DNA from: Thalassiosira profunda
Lineage: Eukaryota; Bacillariophyta; Thalassiosirophyceae; Thalassiosirales; Thalassiosiraceae
Assembly: GCA_036939355.1 (NCBI GenBank)
Contig: JALLAP010000034.1
Location: 1-27,459 of the forward strand
DNA: 27,459 bases
Direction: 5' to 3'
Positions 8,629 through 19,787 of the stretch are shown here, piece by piece. The notes under the pieces are model-generated. The model was not told the DNA's origin. It searched no databases and worked only from the letters and a program-made list of their open reading frames with translations. A program made the translations under genes and the position numbers. Position 1 is the first letter of the stretch, and every line of letters begins with the position of its first letter.

Positions 8629-10524
8629 CTAAGAGAGGCTGTTGGTCAGCTCCAGCAACGTCTGCAAGTTGGCAAACATCTCCCGCTGCTCGGAAATGTA
8701 CTCTTTTGACCGCGTAGCTCCTCCCTGCCCGAGACCACTGCCCGCTGACGGCACGCCCGTGAGCAAAGCTTCCTTTTCGGCCCACTCTTTCTGCAGGCGG
8801 GAGCATTCGCTCCTCATCTCTTTGTTGCCAACGTTGAGGTTGGCCGCGGCTTCCTCGTACCTTCCCTTCTCGTTACCGTGTCGCTCTTGCAGGGCCTCGT
8901 ATTGCGACCTCGATTGCTTGAGCTCCGCAATCTGAAGAGGTGTACGGATACGAGAGCAAGTGAGAAGACGAGGTGAAAACACAAGAGAGACTCCAAGGCC
9001 ACTCACCTTTGGCTCGAGCTCCTGTTTCTTGCTCTCAAGCGTGTCTGCAATCTCCTTCACCATCGAAGTAATGTCGTCAAGAGTATTCGTCTTGTCGTCG
9101 TTCAGTGCAGCCGTTTGTTGGCTAGACTGTAGCAACGTGTCGTTGACTTCGGTGAATCCCACAACCCCCGCCTGCGCCGCTTTTTCTTCGAGGCTATCCT
9201 TTGAGGCAAGCAGTTGGTCCTGGAGGCTTTCCTCCGTCTGTTTGAGCCGCAAAATGTCCTCCCGAATGTTGTTCAACTCTTGCTTCTGCTGTTTTACGTT
9301 GCCCTCGAACCCTGGAGTTGAAGTTCCATCCGGACGCTTGAGTTGGTTGCCATTGGCCTGGATTGCCTCCCGAAGGCCGGCATTGGTTGAAAGTAGGAGC
9401 TCCTTCTCCACCTCCAAGGCTTCGGTGGCGTCTTTTGCAACTTGTTGCTTCGCAACGGCCTCTTCTGCCTCCCCTCGCAATTCATCCAACTCGCCTAGAC
9501 GCGCACCACGCCCACCCAAGCGATCGAGCTCGCCTCGTTTCTGCGCAAGCCGGTCCTCCAATTGCGCTGCCATTTCTCCGAGGTATTCCAGATCGGTCTT
9601 GTCGCTGGCGGCCTCCTTTTCGGCCTGCAAGAGTGCAAGCTCCGCCTCGTGACGACGCTGTGTCACTGCTTCAATGCGCTCCACACTCTGATGGTGCTCC
9701 TTCTCCAAGGCCTCGAGGGGCTGGTCCTTGCACGATGCACTAACGCACAGTAGAGCCTCGGCCTCTCGCAGCCGACTCGTGAGGATGGCCTTCTGATGGA
9801 GCTGCTCGTCCTTTTGCTCCTCGAGCCGGATCTCGTCGTCTTGAGCTTGTCTGAGTTTGCTCGCCTCATCGAGAAGCACTTGGAAGCCCGGGTCGTTGCT
9901 GGCCTGCGCTTGCTCCCGCCGAAGCTTCTCGCGCAGCAACTGTTCCTCGCCCTCAAGCTGCTGGATGACATCTTCAACCTCTGACGCTGGACGGCTGCCC
10001 TTGGCCTTGAGAGACTCGTAGTGCTGGTGAGTTTCGCCGAACTCAGCCTGCAGCTCTTTGTAGGCCTCACAGAGCTCCTCGAGGGGGCTGGATGTGTATC
10101 CATCGCCCAAGAACTCGGCGGGCACGTCGATTGGCATCAAGAATCGAGAAAGGTATGTCCTTTTCTGCAGGTGCTCGAAGTTGGCAAGGGCCCAGCGAAT
10201 GACTGGGTAGAGCACGGCCTTCTTGGCTTGTTGCACGCCCTCCAACCACGCCAGGTGCTCTTCGTCGTCGTCTGGGCTGGGAATCAGAGGGCACTTGTGC
10301 AATTGCAAGAACTGGCAGGTTTGCTCGACGATGTTCTCTCGTGCTGCGGCATGGACGTCGACCTTGAGCTCTGGTTCGAGCGATCCCAGCACATCGTTTA
10401 CCAGGAGACTGAGGAGGTCGTCCGGTGACATTTCGTCAAAGTCTACGGCTCTAATGGATATGCTGAATGGAGGCTCGCCAAGCCTCGCGACAATGTACTG
10501 GAGGTCTGACAAGTCGGGCATCAT
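8629..10524 (-). CDS. IFT81: Intraflagellar transport protein IFT81
   Basis: IFT81 is an IFT-B core subunit that pairs with IFT74 and carries tubulin into growing cilia and flagella. The N-terminus (about residues 1-130) corresponds to the calponin-homology-like tubulin-binding domain, with the family block YPVIRWALANFEHLQKRTYL followed by SRFLMPIDVPAEFL, close to animal IFT81. The rest is continuous coiled coil. A 75-nt intron (9006-8932, donor GTGAGTGG, acceptor CTTCAG) interrupts exon 1 (10524-9007) and exon 2 (8931-8629). It is a multiple of three and lacks a stop, so the unspliced frame reads through it as a non-helical 25-residue patch inside the coiled coil. The spliced protein is 606 residues against about 676 in humans. 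The start may be the first or second Met of MMPDLS. Its presence implies a flagellated life stage or recent loss. Confidence 0.92.
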   Translation of the reverse strand: MMPDLSDLQYIVARLGEPPFSISIRAVDFDEMSPDDLLSLLVNDVLGSLEPELKVDVHAAARENIVEQTCQFLQLHKCPLIPSPDDDEEHLAWLEGVQQAKKAVLYPVIRWALANFEHLQKRTYLSRFLMPIDVPAEFLGDGYTSSPLEELCEAYKELQAEFGETHQHYESLKAKGSRPASEVEDVIQQLEGEEQLLREKLRREQAQASNDPGFQVLLDEASKLRQAQDDEIRLEEQKDEQLHQKAILTSRLREAEALLCVSASCKDQPLEALEKEHHQSVERIEAVTQRRHEAELALLQAEKEAASDKTDLEYLGEMAAQLEDRLAQKRGELDRLGGRGARLGELDELRGEAEEAVAKQQVAKDATEALEVEKELLLSTNAGLREAIQANGNQLKRPDGTSTPGFEGNVKQQKQELNNIREDILRLKQTEESLQDQLLASKDSLEEKAAQAGVVGFTEVNDTLLQSSQQTAALNDDKTNTLDDITSMVKEIADTLESKKQELEPKVSGLGVSLVFSPRLLTCSRIRTPLQIAELKQSRSQYEALQERHGNEKGRYEEAAANLNVGNKEMRSECSRLQKEWAEKEALLTGVPSAGSGLGQGGATRSKEYISEQREMFANLQTLLELTNSLS

Positions 10525-10795
10525 GGAGAGATGAGGTTTGTGCGAGGTGGCTTGGAATGTAGCGAGGTGGCTTTTTGGCGGGGATGGAGTGAGAGGCTCC
10601 TCCAGTCCAAGTTTTCAAATGAGTTGAAAAACTCCAAACTTGGTATCTTTGTATGAAGAAGTTTAGATAAGAGATGATAAAAGAATAATTAGATTCCAAC
10701 TAGTGAGCCTGCTCGGAGAGCAGCTTAGTCTCCCCAACGGTACCCATCGACCAAAGTCTCAGCTGCTCTGCCATTAGCTCGCCCCTACGTTACGT
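10525..10795. other. Spacer between DEAD-box gene end and IFT81 start; imperfect inverted repeat
   Basis: This 271-bp stretch should contain the IFT81 promoter and the 3' UTR of the helicase gene, both on the minus strand. An imperfect inverted repeat spans 10607-10643: a left arm CCAAGTTTTCAA and a right side TTGAAAAACT, five bases, then CTTGG. No other feature is seen. Confidence 0.35.
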
Positions 10796-12827
<2,032 letters not shown>

Positions 12828-13084
12828 GGTGGTTGGGCGCGGCGAAGGGGTTGGGTGGGGGCGAGGAGGTGTGGATTGTTCCGTAGAGACGAACAATGAG
12901 GAGCCATCGCGCCAGCGCGGGGGGCGGCGATGGTTGGTTGAGAGAATTGGTTGGTCGTCGCTCTGGCAACCAACCGGACAGACGGCCACTGCTTCCGACT
13001 TCCACCTCTTCCCCCGCCCGCCCTCCTCCCCCAGGGGCTAATTTCTACAGAGATTAGCCCCTGCCCTCCCCCGAGTCGTCTAGC
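12828..13084. promoter_or_regulatory. Bidirectional promoter (DEAD-box helicase / BMT2-like)
   Basis: The 257-bp interval separates the starts of two putative ribosome-biogenesis genes. It holds GGTTGGTT, TTGGTTGG and CCAACC motifs around 12932-12974 that could be CCAAT-like or Myb-type sites, and the hairpin at 13032-13063. Co-regulation of the two genes from one promoter is plausible but inferred. Confidence 0.45.
13032..13063 (+). repeat. Perfect 11-bp inverted repeat (hairpin) upstream of the BMT2-like start
   Basis: The arms are CAGGGGCTAAT (13032-13042) and ATTAGCCCCTG (13053-13063), with a 10-nt loop. The repeat ends 21 bp before the ATG at 13085, so it probably lies in the 5' UTR and could fold in the mRNA, or act as a DNA palindrome bound by a dimeric factor. 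Confidence 0.7.
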
Positions 13085-14265
13085 ATGAAGAAACGCCAGA
13101 GGCCCCGGCCGCTGGCCCCGCCGCCCCAGTCGTCCGCCATCCGATCTCGCAAGCGCGCGCGGGTGGCCACTGTGAGTATGGACTGAGTTTGTTGTAGCAT
13201 GCGTTGGTGCATATCTTGTGATCGCCAACCAATGCTCAACCAATTGCAAATCACCAGACGCTCTTTCACAAGTACACGCGGGAGCGCGACGCCGCCGTCG
13301 CCAAGGCGAGGAGCGCGGGGTGTCCCGTGGGCGACGACGATGATTGCAAAGAAGAATCCGCCCGCCATCAAAAGTTGTCACCGCGGCAAGTTGCGCTGAT
13401 GGAAAATGTGAACAAGTGGGACGAGAAGATAGCCCAGATGGGCGGGCGCGAAGAGTACCAGCGGGCATCTCAGATGAACACGTCGCTCTTTTCGACGAGC
13501 AAGTGGGTGCTGGGCATCCTCGGCAAGTGGGGATGGTTGGATGGATTGCCGGACGAACAAAAGTCTTGTGATGGCAACAGCATAGAGGGAGACGATGATA
13601 ATGCAAGGAAGAAGCGAAAGAAGCGAAAGATACCGAAACGAAACGTCGATTTGCTTGAGGTAGGGGCAATCAACACGCAACTTCTGGATGCGGCAGCTCG
13701 GACAAGACATCAATCCGATGGCAACCCGACAGAACGCGTCTACCGCCTCGACGTGCGCGCAATCGACATTCGATCGACCGATCCGCGCATCGAAGCGATG
13801 GACTTTTTCGACCTCCCTCTCCCAGACCCAAACAATGCAATTACTACTGCTGGCAGAACGCACCGATCGTACGATGTTCTTGTCAACTCAATGGTGATCA
13901 ATTGTGTACCAAACCCCGCCCAGCGCGGAAAGATGCTCAGCCTCTGCTACCGCCACCTGCGCCCTGGCGGGGTGTGCTTTTTGACGCTGCCGAAGCTGTG
14001 CTTAGTACAGAGTAAGTTCATGAGCCGATGCTACTTCGAGGAGATATTGACGAAGGGCGTGGGATTCGAGATACTGCGCGACGTCGGGAAGGAATCGCCC
14101 AAGGTGGCGTTCTTCGTGTTGCGCCGGCCGGAAGAGGATGAAGGCAACGGGGGCCGAATCCGGGAGTGGGACGACCGATTTGCTCGCGTGCCGACGCTTC
14201 ACAAAGGCAAGAAGTTTCGCAACTCGTTCTCTGTTACTCTTAACGAAGAGGAAGTGGCTGGTTGA
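13085..14265 (+). CDS. BMT2: BMT2/SAMTOR-family SAM-dependent methyltransferase
   Basis: In yeast Bmt2 makes N1-methyladenosine in 25S rRNA; the animal homologue SAMTOR is a SAM sensor upstream of TORC1. Exon 1 (13085-13171, 29 codons, MKKRQRPRPLAPPPQSSAIR...) joins exon 2 (13258-14265) across an 86-nt intron (donor GTGAGTAT, acceptor CACCAG, phase 0). The protein is 364 residues. Family features are TLFHKYTRER, the block EEYQRASQMNTSLFSTSKWV, a SAM-binding LLEVGAINTQLLD (from residue 161), the acidic strand IDIRSTDP, DFFDLPLP, then SYDVLVNSMVINCVPNPAQRG and a methyltransferase beta strand RPGGVCFLTLP. Basic clusters at both the N-terminus and RKKRKKRKIPKRN fit nucleolar location, so the rRNA-methylase role seems the likelier one. 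An insert of acidic and basic residues precedes the SAM motif. It is convergent with the gene at 14333 with 67 bp between stops. Confidence 0.85.
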
Positions 14266-14332
14266 GCACAGTGCAGTTCTCGGATATAACAAGACTTTAC
14301 CGAGTTGCATGCCTACGCTCCTTCTCAAACTT

Positions 14333-16402
14333 TCACCACTGCCGAGGGTACTGCACCATTGATACGCCGAAATCTCGGTAGTGGCTTCCATCCTGATCCC
14401 GCACTGCCATCCTAGCATCGGAAGGGGAAGCAAACCGGACAAAGAAGGCATGGTGCCTCGCTCTAGGCGGCCCTCCAGTATGGGTGTCACGAGCGAACCT
14501 CGCAGAGGCGCCTCGCACCAGCATATCGACATTGCCATGGCTGTTGATGTTCCACCCGAGAGACAGGGGCAGTCCCGACAAGCGCGCTGGCAACAGGGCT
14601 TTGCCCTCCGAGTCTGGATAGACGCTTTCCAAATCGTACCCCCGAAAGAGATATCGAATGTCGCCCGCGTTCACCTTCAAGTCGGTCGTCTCCACGCGCA
14701 CTACCGAATCGGACAGGTTCAGCATCGGGCTCAACCGAAAGGTGTGCTGTTCCCACGGAAGTGGTCCGTTTTCCGACGAAGGGTGGCCGGACGAGCACGG
14801 AGAGAATTCTTGAACGCTGAGCGTCTTTGATCCGCACATCAGGAATTGATACGGAGATTGCTGGGCACTCGACGTCATGGATTGGGATGGATACGGGTGG
14901 ACCTCCAAGTATTGTCGGAGATGCTCGCTCGCGTCGTCTAGCCGCCCTTCGTCAGTGGATTCGCTTTCCTCCTCGACATGCCTGGTGGTATTGACTTGGT
15001 TCGTATCCTCTGCTTCGGCTAGGCCTTCCACCTCCGCCTCTTCCTCTCCCAAGTCATCTCCCCACATCAGGCCCTTCTCCTCTTGGCTCTCCTCCTCCAA
15101 CTGCGTGCGCCTCGCTTCCCCCACAAACTTCCGCTCGTACTCGTTCCACACTCCCTTCCAAAGCCCCGTCCGCCACTCCCTCCTCTCTCCCTTGAGGATC
15201 GCGTTTTCCCTCCGTAGCCGGGGCTGCTGCTGCTCGCGGTGCTCCTCCGCGCGGCGAACGTGGTGCAGAACCGCGTGCGCGACGCTTCGGTGGGGCAGGC
15301 GCAGGAACCACCCGTCCGGGCGGGCGCGGTAGGACAGATGCAGGCGAGCCTCGTGAATGAAGGGGCACGGGTGCTCGTCGAAGGATGTTTGGTCGGCAGG
15401 AGGCGTCCACAGGGGTATGGTGCCGTCGTCCGCGATTTGTTGAGTGGAATAGAGTGATTCCGATGCACCGAAGTCATGAAGGGCATTGCGAGTTGCAACA
15501 TCGTCGCGATGGGTCGTCTCCAAAGCATCCAAGTCGATGATTCCCTTCTCCAGTTCGCACTCGACGATTTGGTTGAGGCTGTGATACATGTCGGATAAGT
15601 TGGACGTTGGCGGTGTGTTCGACACTAGGATCCAATCGGAGGTGGCAGGCTTTGGCTTTGGCGGATCAAACCTCCTCGTCCATCTCTGTTTGCTTTTGTA
15701 CGGGGGACGTGGGGAGCGATCGCGCCAACGGAACTTGCCACGCGGGGCGTCTTCGGCCCGATGCCCCCCTGCATCGCCACCAGTTCTAGCATAAGACTGA
15801 GCGCGTGTTCCCGAATCAGATTTTCGTTCGATCGCGTGCCCCTGTCGAGCAGCCACCCTTTCGCGGAGTGCACTGTAATCATTCTGTGGACCCCGGCCAT
15901 CTCCATTGGGCCCCTCACTTCTCCGGTAGGGCCTTTCGCCCCCCTGTTGCAATTGACCGCCCCCACGTCTTCGATCGAACGATCTCGTGTCGTTTCTTCT
16001 CTGATGCGGCCGTGTCGACTTTTGATACTGGAGCATCTTCTGGAAGTTGCTGACGCCGTAGGACTCCGTCTGCTTTTGCTCGTCGGGGGGAGACTCCGCA
16101 GGTGCATCGGGAGGTTTGGGAGCGGCGGCATCGGTCCCTTCCTCCGGAGGGGCTGTGCCAGAGGATGACAGTTCTCGGCGAATGAATTGGGCGGTTTGCA
16201 GAGGGCCGAGCACCTCGCCATCCCACCGGGCGGCCACGCTCGATGCAAGTTGTTGCTGAAGGCGGCCACGGTCGGACCACGGACAGGAGTCGGACATCAA
16301 CATCAGCCGAGGCTGCACTGCGCCCCCCGCCACCGCTGATGAGCGATGCAGCGGCCAGATCACCCTCCGCAGGGCACGGCGCACAGCCGCAGAGGCGATC
16401 AT
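14333..16402 (-). CDS. Probable mitochondrial protein with C-terminal RRM-like domain
   Basis: The 689-residue frame is uninterrupted. It begins MIASAAVRRALRRVIWPLHR, an Arg/Ala-rich, acid-free start typical of mitochondrial targeting. Residues about 75-240 are Arg/Gly/Gln-rich and probably disordered; 250-460 contain recognisable secondary structure (for example FIHEARLHLSYRARPDGWFLRLP) of unknown family, followed by an acidic region. The C-terminal about 125 residues resemble a split RNA-recognition motif: VVRVETTDLKVNAGDIRYLFRGYDL as strand 1 and helix 1, and HAFFVRFASPSDARMAVRD as strand 3 and helix 2, with about 65 residues between. A role in mitochondrial RNA handling is inferred. Its 5' portion has a decayed copy at 19788-20419. 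It is head-to-head with the gene at 16885. Confidence 0.72.
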   Translation of the reverse strand: MIASAAVRRALRRVIWPLHRSSAVAGGAVQPRLMLMSDSCPWSDRGRLQQQLASSVAARWDGEVLGPLQTAQFIRRELSSSGTAPPEEGTDAAAPKPPDAPAESPPDEQKQTESYGVSNFQKMLQYQKSTRPHQRRNDTRSFDRRRGGGQLQQGGERPYRRSEGPNGDGRGPQNDYSALRERVAARQGHAIERKSDSGTRAQSYARTGGDAGGHRAEDAPRGKFRWRDRSPRPPYKSKQRWTRRFDPPKPKPATSDWILVSNTPPTSNLSDMYHSLNQIVECELEKGIIDLDALETTHRDDVATRNALHDFGASESLYSTQQIADDGTIPLWTPPADQTSFDEHPCPFIHEARLHLSYRARPDGWFLRLPHRSVAHAVLHHVRRAEEHREQQQPRLRRENAILKGERREWRTGLWKGVWNEYERKFVGEARRTQLEEESQEEKGLMWGDDLGEEEAEVEGLAEAEDTNQVNTTRHVEEESESTDEGRLDDASEHLRQYLEVHPYPSQSMTSSAQQSPYQFLMCGSKTLSVQEFSPCSSGHPSSENGPLPWEQHTFRLSPMLNLSDSVVRVETTDLKVNAGDIRYLFRGYDLESVYPDSEGKALLPARLSGLPLSLGWNINSHGNVDMLVRGASARFARDTHTGGPPRARHHAFFVRFASPSDARMAVRDQDGSHYRDFGVSMVQYPRQW

Positions 16403-16884
16403 GGCACAGGGAAGAGGAGGGAGGGCGGGGGTGGGGTATTGGAGGCCAGAGCCGCGGTCCGGGCAGGCGCGGGGCTGTGTCTGGATTTTCCAGTAGTTTG
16501 TCTGGATGATCCAGACTCTTAACTACCGTATGTACGTAGATACGTAGTACTAGCTGATGCTTTCTGCGGTTGCGTTTGAGCGGATTTTGGACGCCGCCGA
16601 GTTGCAAACATCGGCCCCGCAGCGGCGACGGAAACCGACGGATCAGAGTCAACAGATGGCTTGTCGCCGTGGAGTCAACCAGGACGCTCCGATGGAGCCC
16701 TCGAGGAGGCGGAAGCGCCGCGTGTCAGGCGACAGGGGCTCACTTTTTGGCAGGAGCAAAAACTTGACCTCCACGCCGCGAGCCCGATCAACGTGCGATC
16801 GCCACTCCCCCCCATCACCACGAAGGGGCCACCTCTACCGACGTTCATACACGCCGCCGCGGCCGCCGCAGCCATCCAGCTACC
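16403..16884. promoter_or_regulatory. Divergent region between the RRM-like gene and the coiled-coil/TM gene
   Basis: This 482-bp stretch contains no convincing gene; the overlapping short frames look random. A hairpin with 7-bp arms GTCTGGA and TCCAGAC and a 3-nt loop sits at 16500-16516. Just downstream, 16527-16553 holds repeated TACGTAG-type motifs near the sequence TACGTAGATACGTAGTAC. These could be protein-binding sites. The region 16413 onward shows little resemblance to the matching position at 20420, where the duplicated copy continues to a different gene. Confidence 0.4.
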
Positions 16885-19067
16885 ATGCCTGGCGCAAAGG
16901 AGGACACCAACACCATCGAAGATGAGATCGAACGATTCGTCGACGACCCCAACAACGCCACCCTGCCCATTTTCGCGGGCGTGCCCGCAACCGTGGACCC
17001 GGCTTCCCGCAGGGTGTGGAAGATAATGTTGGTCTTGTCAATGGCGGGTGGAAAACTTGTCAAGAAGGTAACGGCATTGGATGCCCTGCGCGAGAGGGTG
17101 GAGGCCAAGAACTTCACGAACTACAAGGACACGGTGATTGAGAGGGTTATGACGAGGGGCATCGACGCCGTGACCCTGGCGAACGCCAAGGCGCAGGACG
17201 GCGACGTGAGGGAGAACCAGCTGGGCCTTCTCCGCCTTGAGTCCGCGGTCCTCGCCGCGAGTGACGCCCTCCTCGGGCTGCTGCGCGAGAAGAGGTCGAA
17301 GGTGTTCAATGCGAGGAAAGAACAACTCCTCAAAGACGTGGGCAAGATCGACCAACACCACCCTCGGTTCCACCGCGCCCCTGCCGCCCCGGCCGCTCCG
17401 GCCGCCCCTGCCGCCGCGGCCGCCCCGACGGTCTCCGAATCCGAACAGCTGCAGCTGGAGATTCAGAGGGCGGAGCTCCGGAACTTAGAGAGAATTGAGA
17501 GGGACGCCGCGGAGCGACGGGAGGCGGAGCTCCGGGCCTTAGAGAGAATTGAGAGGGACGCCGCGGAGCGACGGGAGGCAGCCGCGGAGCAACGGGAGGA
17601 GCAACGGGAGACTCGGCTCGCTCTGAAGGATGTTGCGACCGCGCAGAAGGGCTTGACGACCGCCCAGAAGATTTCTCAAGATCAAATCGCGGGCTTGACG
17701 ACCGGCCAGAAGGCTCTGCAAGGTCAATACAATGATCTGGAACGCCGTGTCACTACTGTTGAGAAGAGACGGCTTGAACGCCGCTTCGCTGGGGATGAGG
17801 CCCAGCCTGGTACGTTCCTCTCTCTGTCCACCGACAGCCGCTCACCTTCACCGTCTTCCGAAACCTACGCAATCGCAGATGGCGGGCATGTCGATACCCC
17901 CAATGTCCATGCCATGACGATTACGCCCAAGACGACAGGCCTTGGGACGGCATCCACCGGTACGTCGTTTGACATTTCTCCGGCCTTGCCATCGTGCTCG
18001 GGCTTTTTGCTCACGTGCCATTCTACTCGATCAATGCAGCCTTTCCCCCTTCTGTGCCGAGCAGCCTCTACGACAGCCCATCCAAGCCCAAGACGAGCTC
18101 TGCGCTGAGCGCCCTCGGTGCGGCCTCGCCAATGGCCCCACTCTGCGCCACCGCCCTCTCCAATGCCCTCAGGACGTCGCCCTCTTCCACCCCCAACAAT
18201 GGTGACGCGGAGAACTCGGAGATGGTGAAGGATCCATTCGTGGTGACGTCGTCTCCGGGTGTCCTGCAGCAGCCCGTCTCGAAGGAGTCCGGCGAGCCCT
18301 TCCCCGACGCGAACACGCTCCTCCCGGCGTCTACTAGGAAGAAGTCCAAGGTGACGCATCGTCTCGAGCAGCCCGCGGCGTCGAGCGACGAGACGAAGGG
18401 CGGTGCCACCCCTCCTTATGGAGCCACCCCACCGGCCTTGGAGAAGAAGGGGGAAGCGCGCGGAGTCGCAAGCGCCAAGGCGTTCTCTGCCGGAGAAGAG
18501 AAGAAGGACGACGCCTCCTTCGGCGGCTCCGACTACGGCACGCCGCTCGATGCGGAGGCGACCGACAGCGGGGCGAAGGTCGACGCGGCAGAGCTCGAGG
18601 CGAATGCGACCGACGGCGGCTCCGAATACGGCACGCCGCTCGAGGCGAATGCGACCGGCAGTGGGGCGACGGTCTACGCGGCAGAGCCCGAGGCGAATGC
18701 AACCGACAGCGGGGCGAAGGTCGACGCGGCAGAGCTCGAGACGGAGGCGACCAACAGGGGGTCGAAGTGGACGAAGAAGCTTTTAATCGTCGCCTTCTTA
18801 TTCGTCGCTGTCGTGGCGGTCATCGTGGCCTACATCAAACCCGGGCGCTTGGAGGAGTGGCAGCCCGTGGAGCTGATCGAGTGGTGCGCCTCGTGGATCG
18901 GGTGGATCGGGTGGTGCGTCGACCGCACGCCGCTCGTGCACGCGGAGCTGATCGAGCGGTGCGCCTCGTGGATCGGGTGGATCGGGCGCTTGGAGGAGGA
19001 GGCTGGGCTTGGGGTTGGGCGTGATGTCGCTCTTTGGCAGCCTCCCATCGAGTTCGAGCTGGCTTGA
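16885..19067 (+). CDS. Unrecognised coiled-coil protein with C-terminal transmembrane anchor
   Basis: I do not recognise this family. Three exons are proposed: 16885-17809, 17879-17959 and 18040-19067, with introns of 69 and 80 nt that both start GTACGT and end GCAG. The phases agree and the result is 677 residues. The first intron is also readable as protein, so it might be retained. The start MPGAKEDTNTIEDEIER sits in a CCATGCC context. Residues 1 to about 160 are helical and ordered-looking; then an Ala/Pro linker, a coiled coil (about 190-290) with a 54-nt duplicated unit, and a Ser/Pro/Thr-rich region. Near the C-terminus are Ala/Glu-rich imperfect repeats, one TM helix (KKLLIVAFLFVAVVAVIVAYI), and about 80 residues with duplicated ELIE[WR]CASWIGWIG. 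No signal peptide is visible, so a tail-proximal membrane anchor is likely. The gene lies between the two copies of a duplicated block. Confidence 0.65.
17470..17577 (+). repeat. Two tandem 54-nt units in the coiled coil
   Basis: The unit begins GCGGAGCTCCGG at 17470 and again at 17524, and runs through GAGAGAATTGAGAGGGACGC to the next copy, with about two mismatches seen. Each unit encodes 18 residues of the form AELR-LERIERDAAERRE. The near identity shows a recent in-frame duplication. Confidence 0.85.
18870..18986 (+). repeat. Duplicated 42-nt element encoding ELIExCASWIGWIG
   Basis: Copies at 18870-18911 and 18945-18986 are offset by 75 nt. They differ at essentially one codon (TGG/CGG) and encode the Trp/Gly-rich post-membrane motif. 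Within each copy, the nonanucleotide coding WIG is itself doubled. Confidence 0.85.
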
Positions 19068-19286
19068 AGTCGGAAGCGAGGCCTTGGACTTGTAGGAGAA
19101 GGTATCGGGCACGTATGATGTGCCTGTCATTGGTGGTGAACTGTAATTGAAATGAAGAAGATGACGAAGAAGAAACGGAGAGGGAGACTACGGAAATTAT
19201 TGTACAGAGTTGGGCAGGGCGAAGAAGTAACGTGTTTAGAAAGACTGATTGTTTGCTTTGCGAGAGGCGCCTCCGAAAAAAGCCTC
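19068..19286. other. 3' flank of the coiled-coil/TM gene
   Basis: Presumed 3' UTR. It is purine-rich around 19150-19200 and contains no gene-like frame. The duplication with 20613 onward becomes recognisable at about 19287, possibly with weak similarity from 19241. Confidence 0.35.
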
Positions 19287-19620
19287 CCAACCGCCGCCTC
19301 GCTCGCCCTCCTTCTCAACCAATCAACCACCAAGCAAGTGGCGCAAGAGGATGGAGGAGACTAGAGACGAGAGTGATCGTGCAACGGCAACGGCCGCCTC
19401 GTGACCATTCTCAGGTTTCATTTGCAGGCTGCCTCACCCAAGAATCACGGTATCCTTTGCTCCTATCGGCGCTGTGCATCCTCGGCAGCGGAGGGCCCCC
19501 GCCGGCTTCAAGTATGCCTCACCGCGGATGCCTGCGAGCTCGGCACTCCGTGCGTACCTTGGATATCAATCGAAGTTGTGCCGGCTTGTCGACGAAGATA
19601 TACCTAGAAGCAAGGAAGTG
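19287..19620 (+). pseudogene. Decayed 5' copy of the mucin-like secreted protein gene
   Basis: This stretch matches the promoter-proximal and signal-peptide part of the gene at 20768. Shared runs include CCAACCGCCGCCTCG, CAAGCAAGTGGC, GAGTGATCGTGCAACGGC, GGTATCCTTTGCTCCTATCG and GCCCCCGCCGGCTTC, with the same order and spacing as 20613 to about 20895. The start codon is lost (ATGCGG in the parent, ACGG here) and indels shift the frame afterwards. Similarity fades around 19555-19620. No protein product is expected. It sits 220 bp after the stop of the coiled-coil/TM gene. Confidence 0.82.
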
Positions 19621-19787
19621 CCTCACGACTTTCCACTGCTCAACCTGACCTCTTGGAGGGTCGAAACACCTCTTGGAGGCCCCGAATCTGCTTGAGCCTT
19701 TTGTCTCTCCTCTTTTCGCGCTCCCAGAGGTCCTCCTTGTTGCTCCTCCTGCTCCCATACCTCATTATCCCTCTTTTTTTATTCGGC
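19621..19787. other. Spacer between the two pseudogene fragments
   Basis: These about 170 bp show no clear match elsewhere in the window. They mark the junction between the two copies of the duplicated block. A minus-strand frame here reads Arg/Lys/Glu-rich (for example KEDLWEREKRRDKRLKQI), but nothing supports it as a gene. Confidence 0.35.

Noticed and set aside
8960..9652. 230-codon Ser-rich plus-strand frame opposite IFT81
   Set aside because: It is the antisense of a Glu/Lys/Ala coiled coil, which commonly reads as Ser/Leu-rich on the other strand.
10607..10643. Inverted repeat as a transposon terminal repeat or terminator
   Set aside because: The arms are imperfect, with an extra base and an unpaired 5-nt segment, and no target duplication or mobile gene is nearby.
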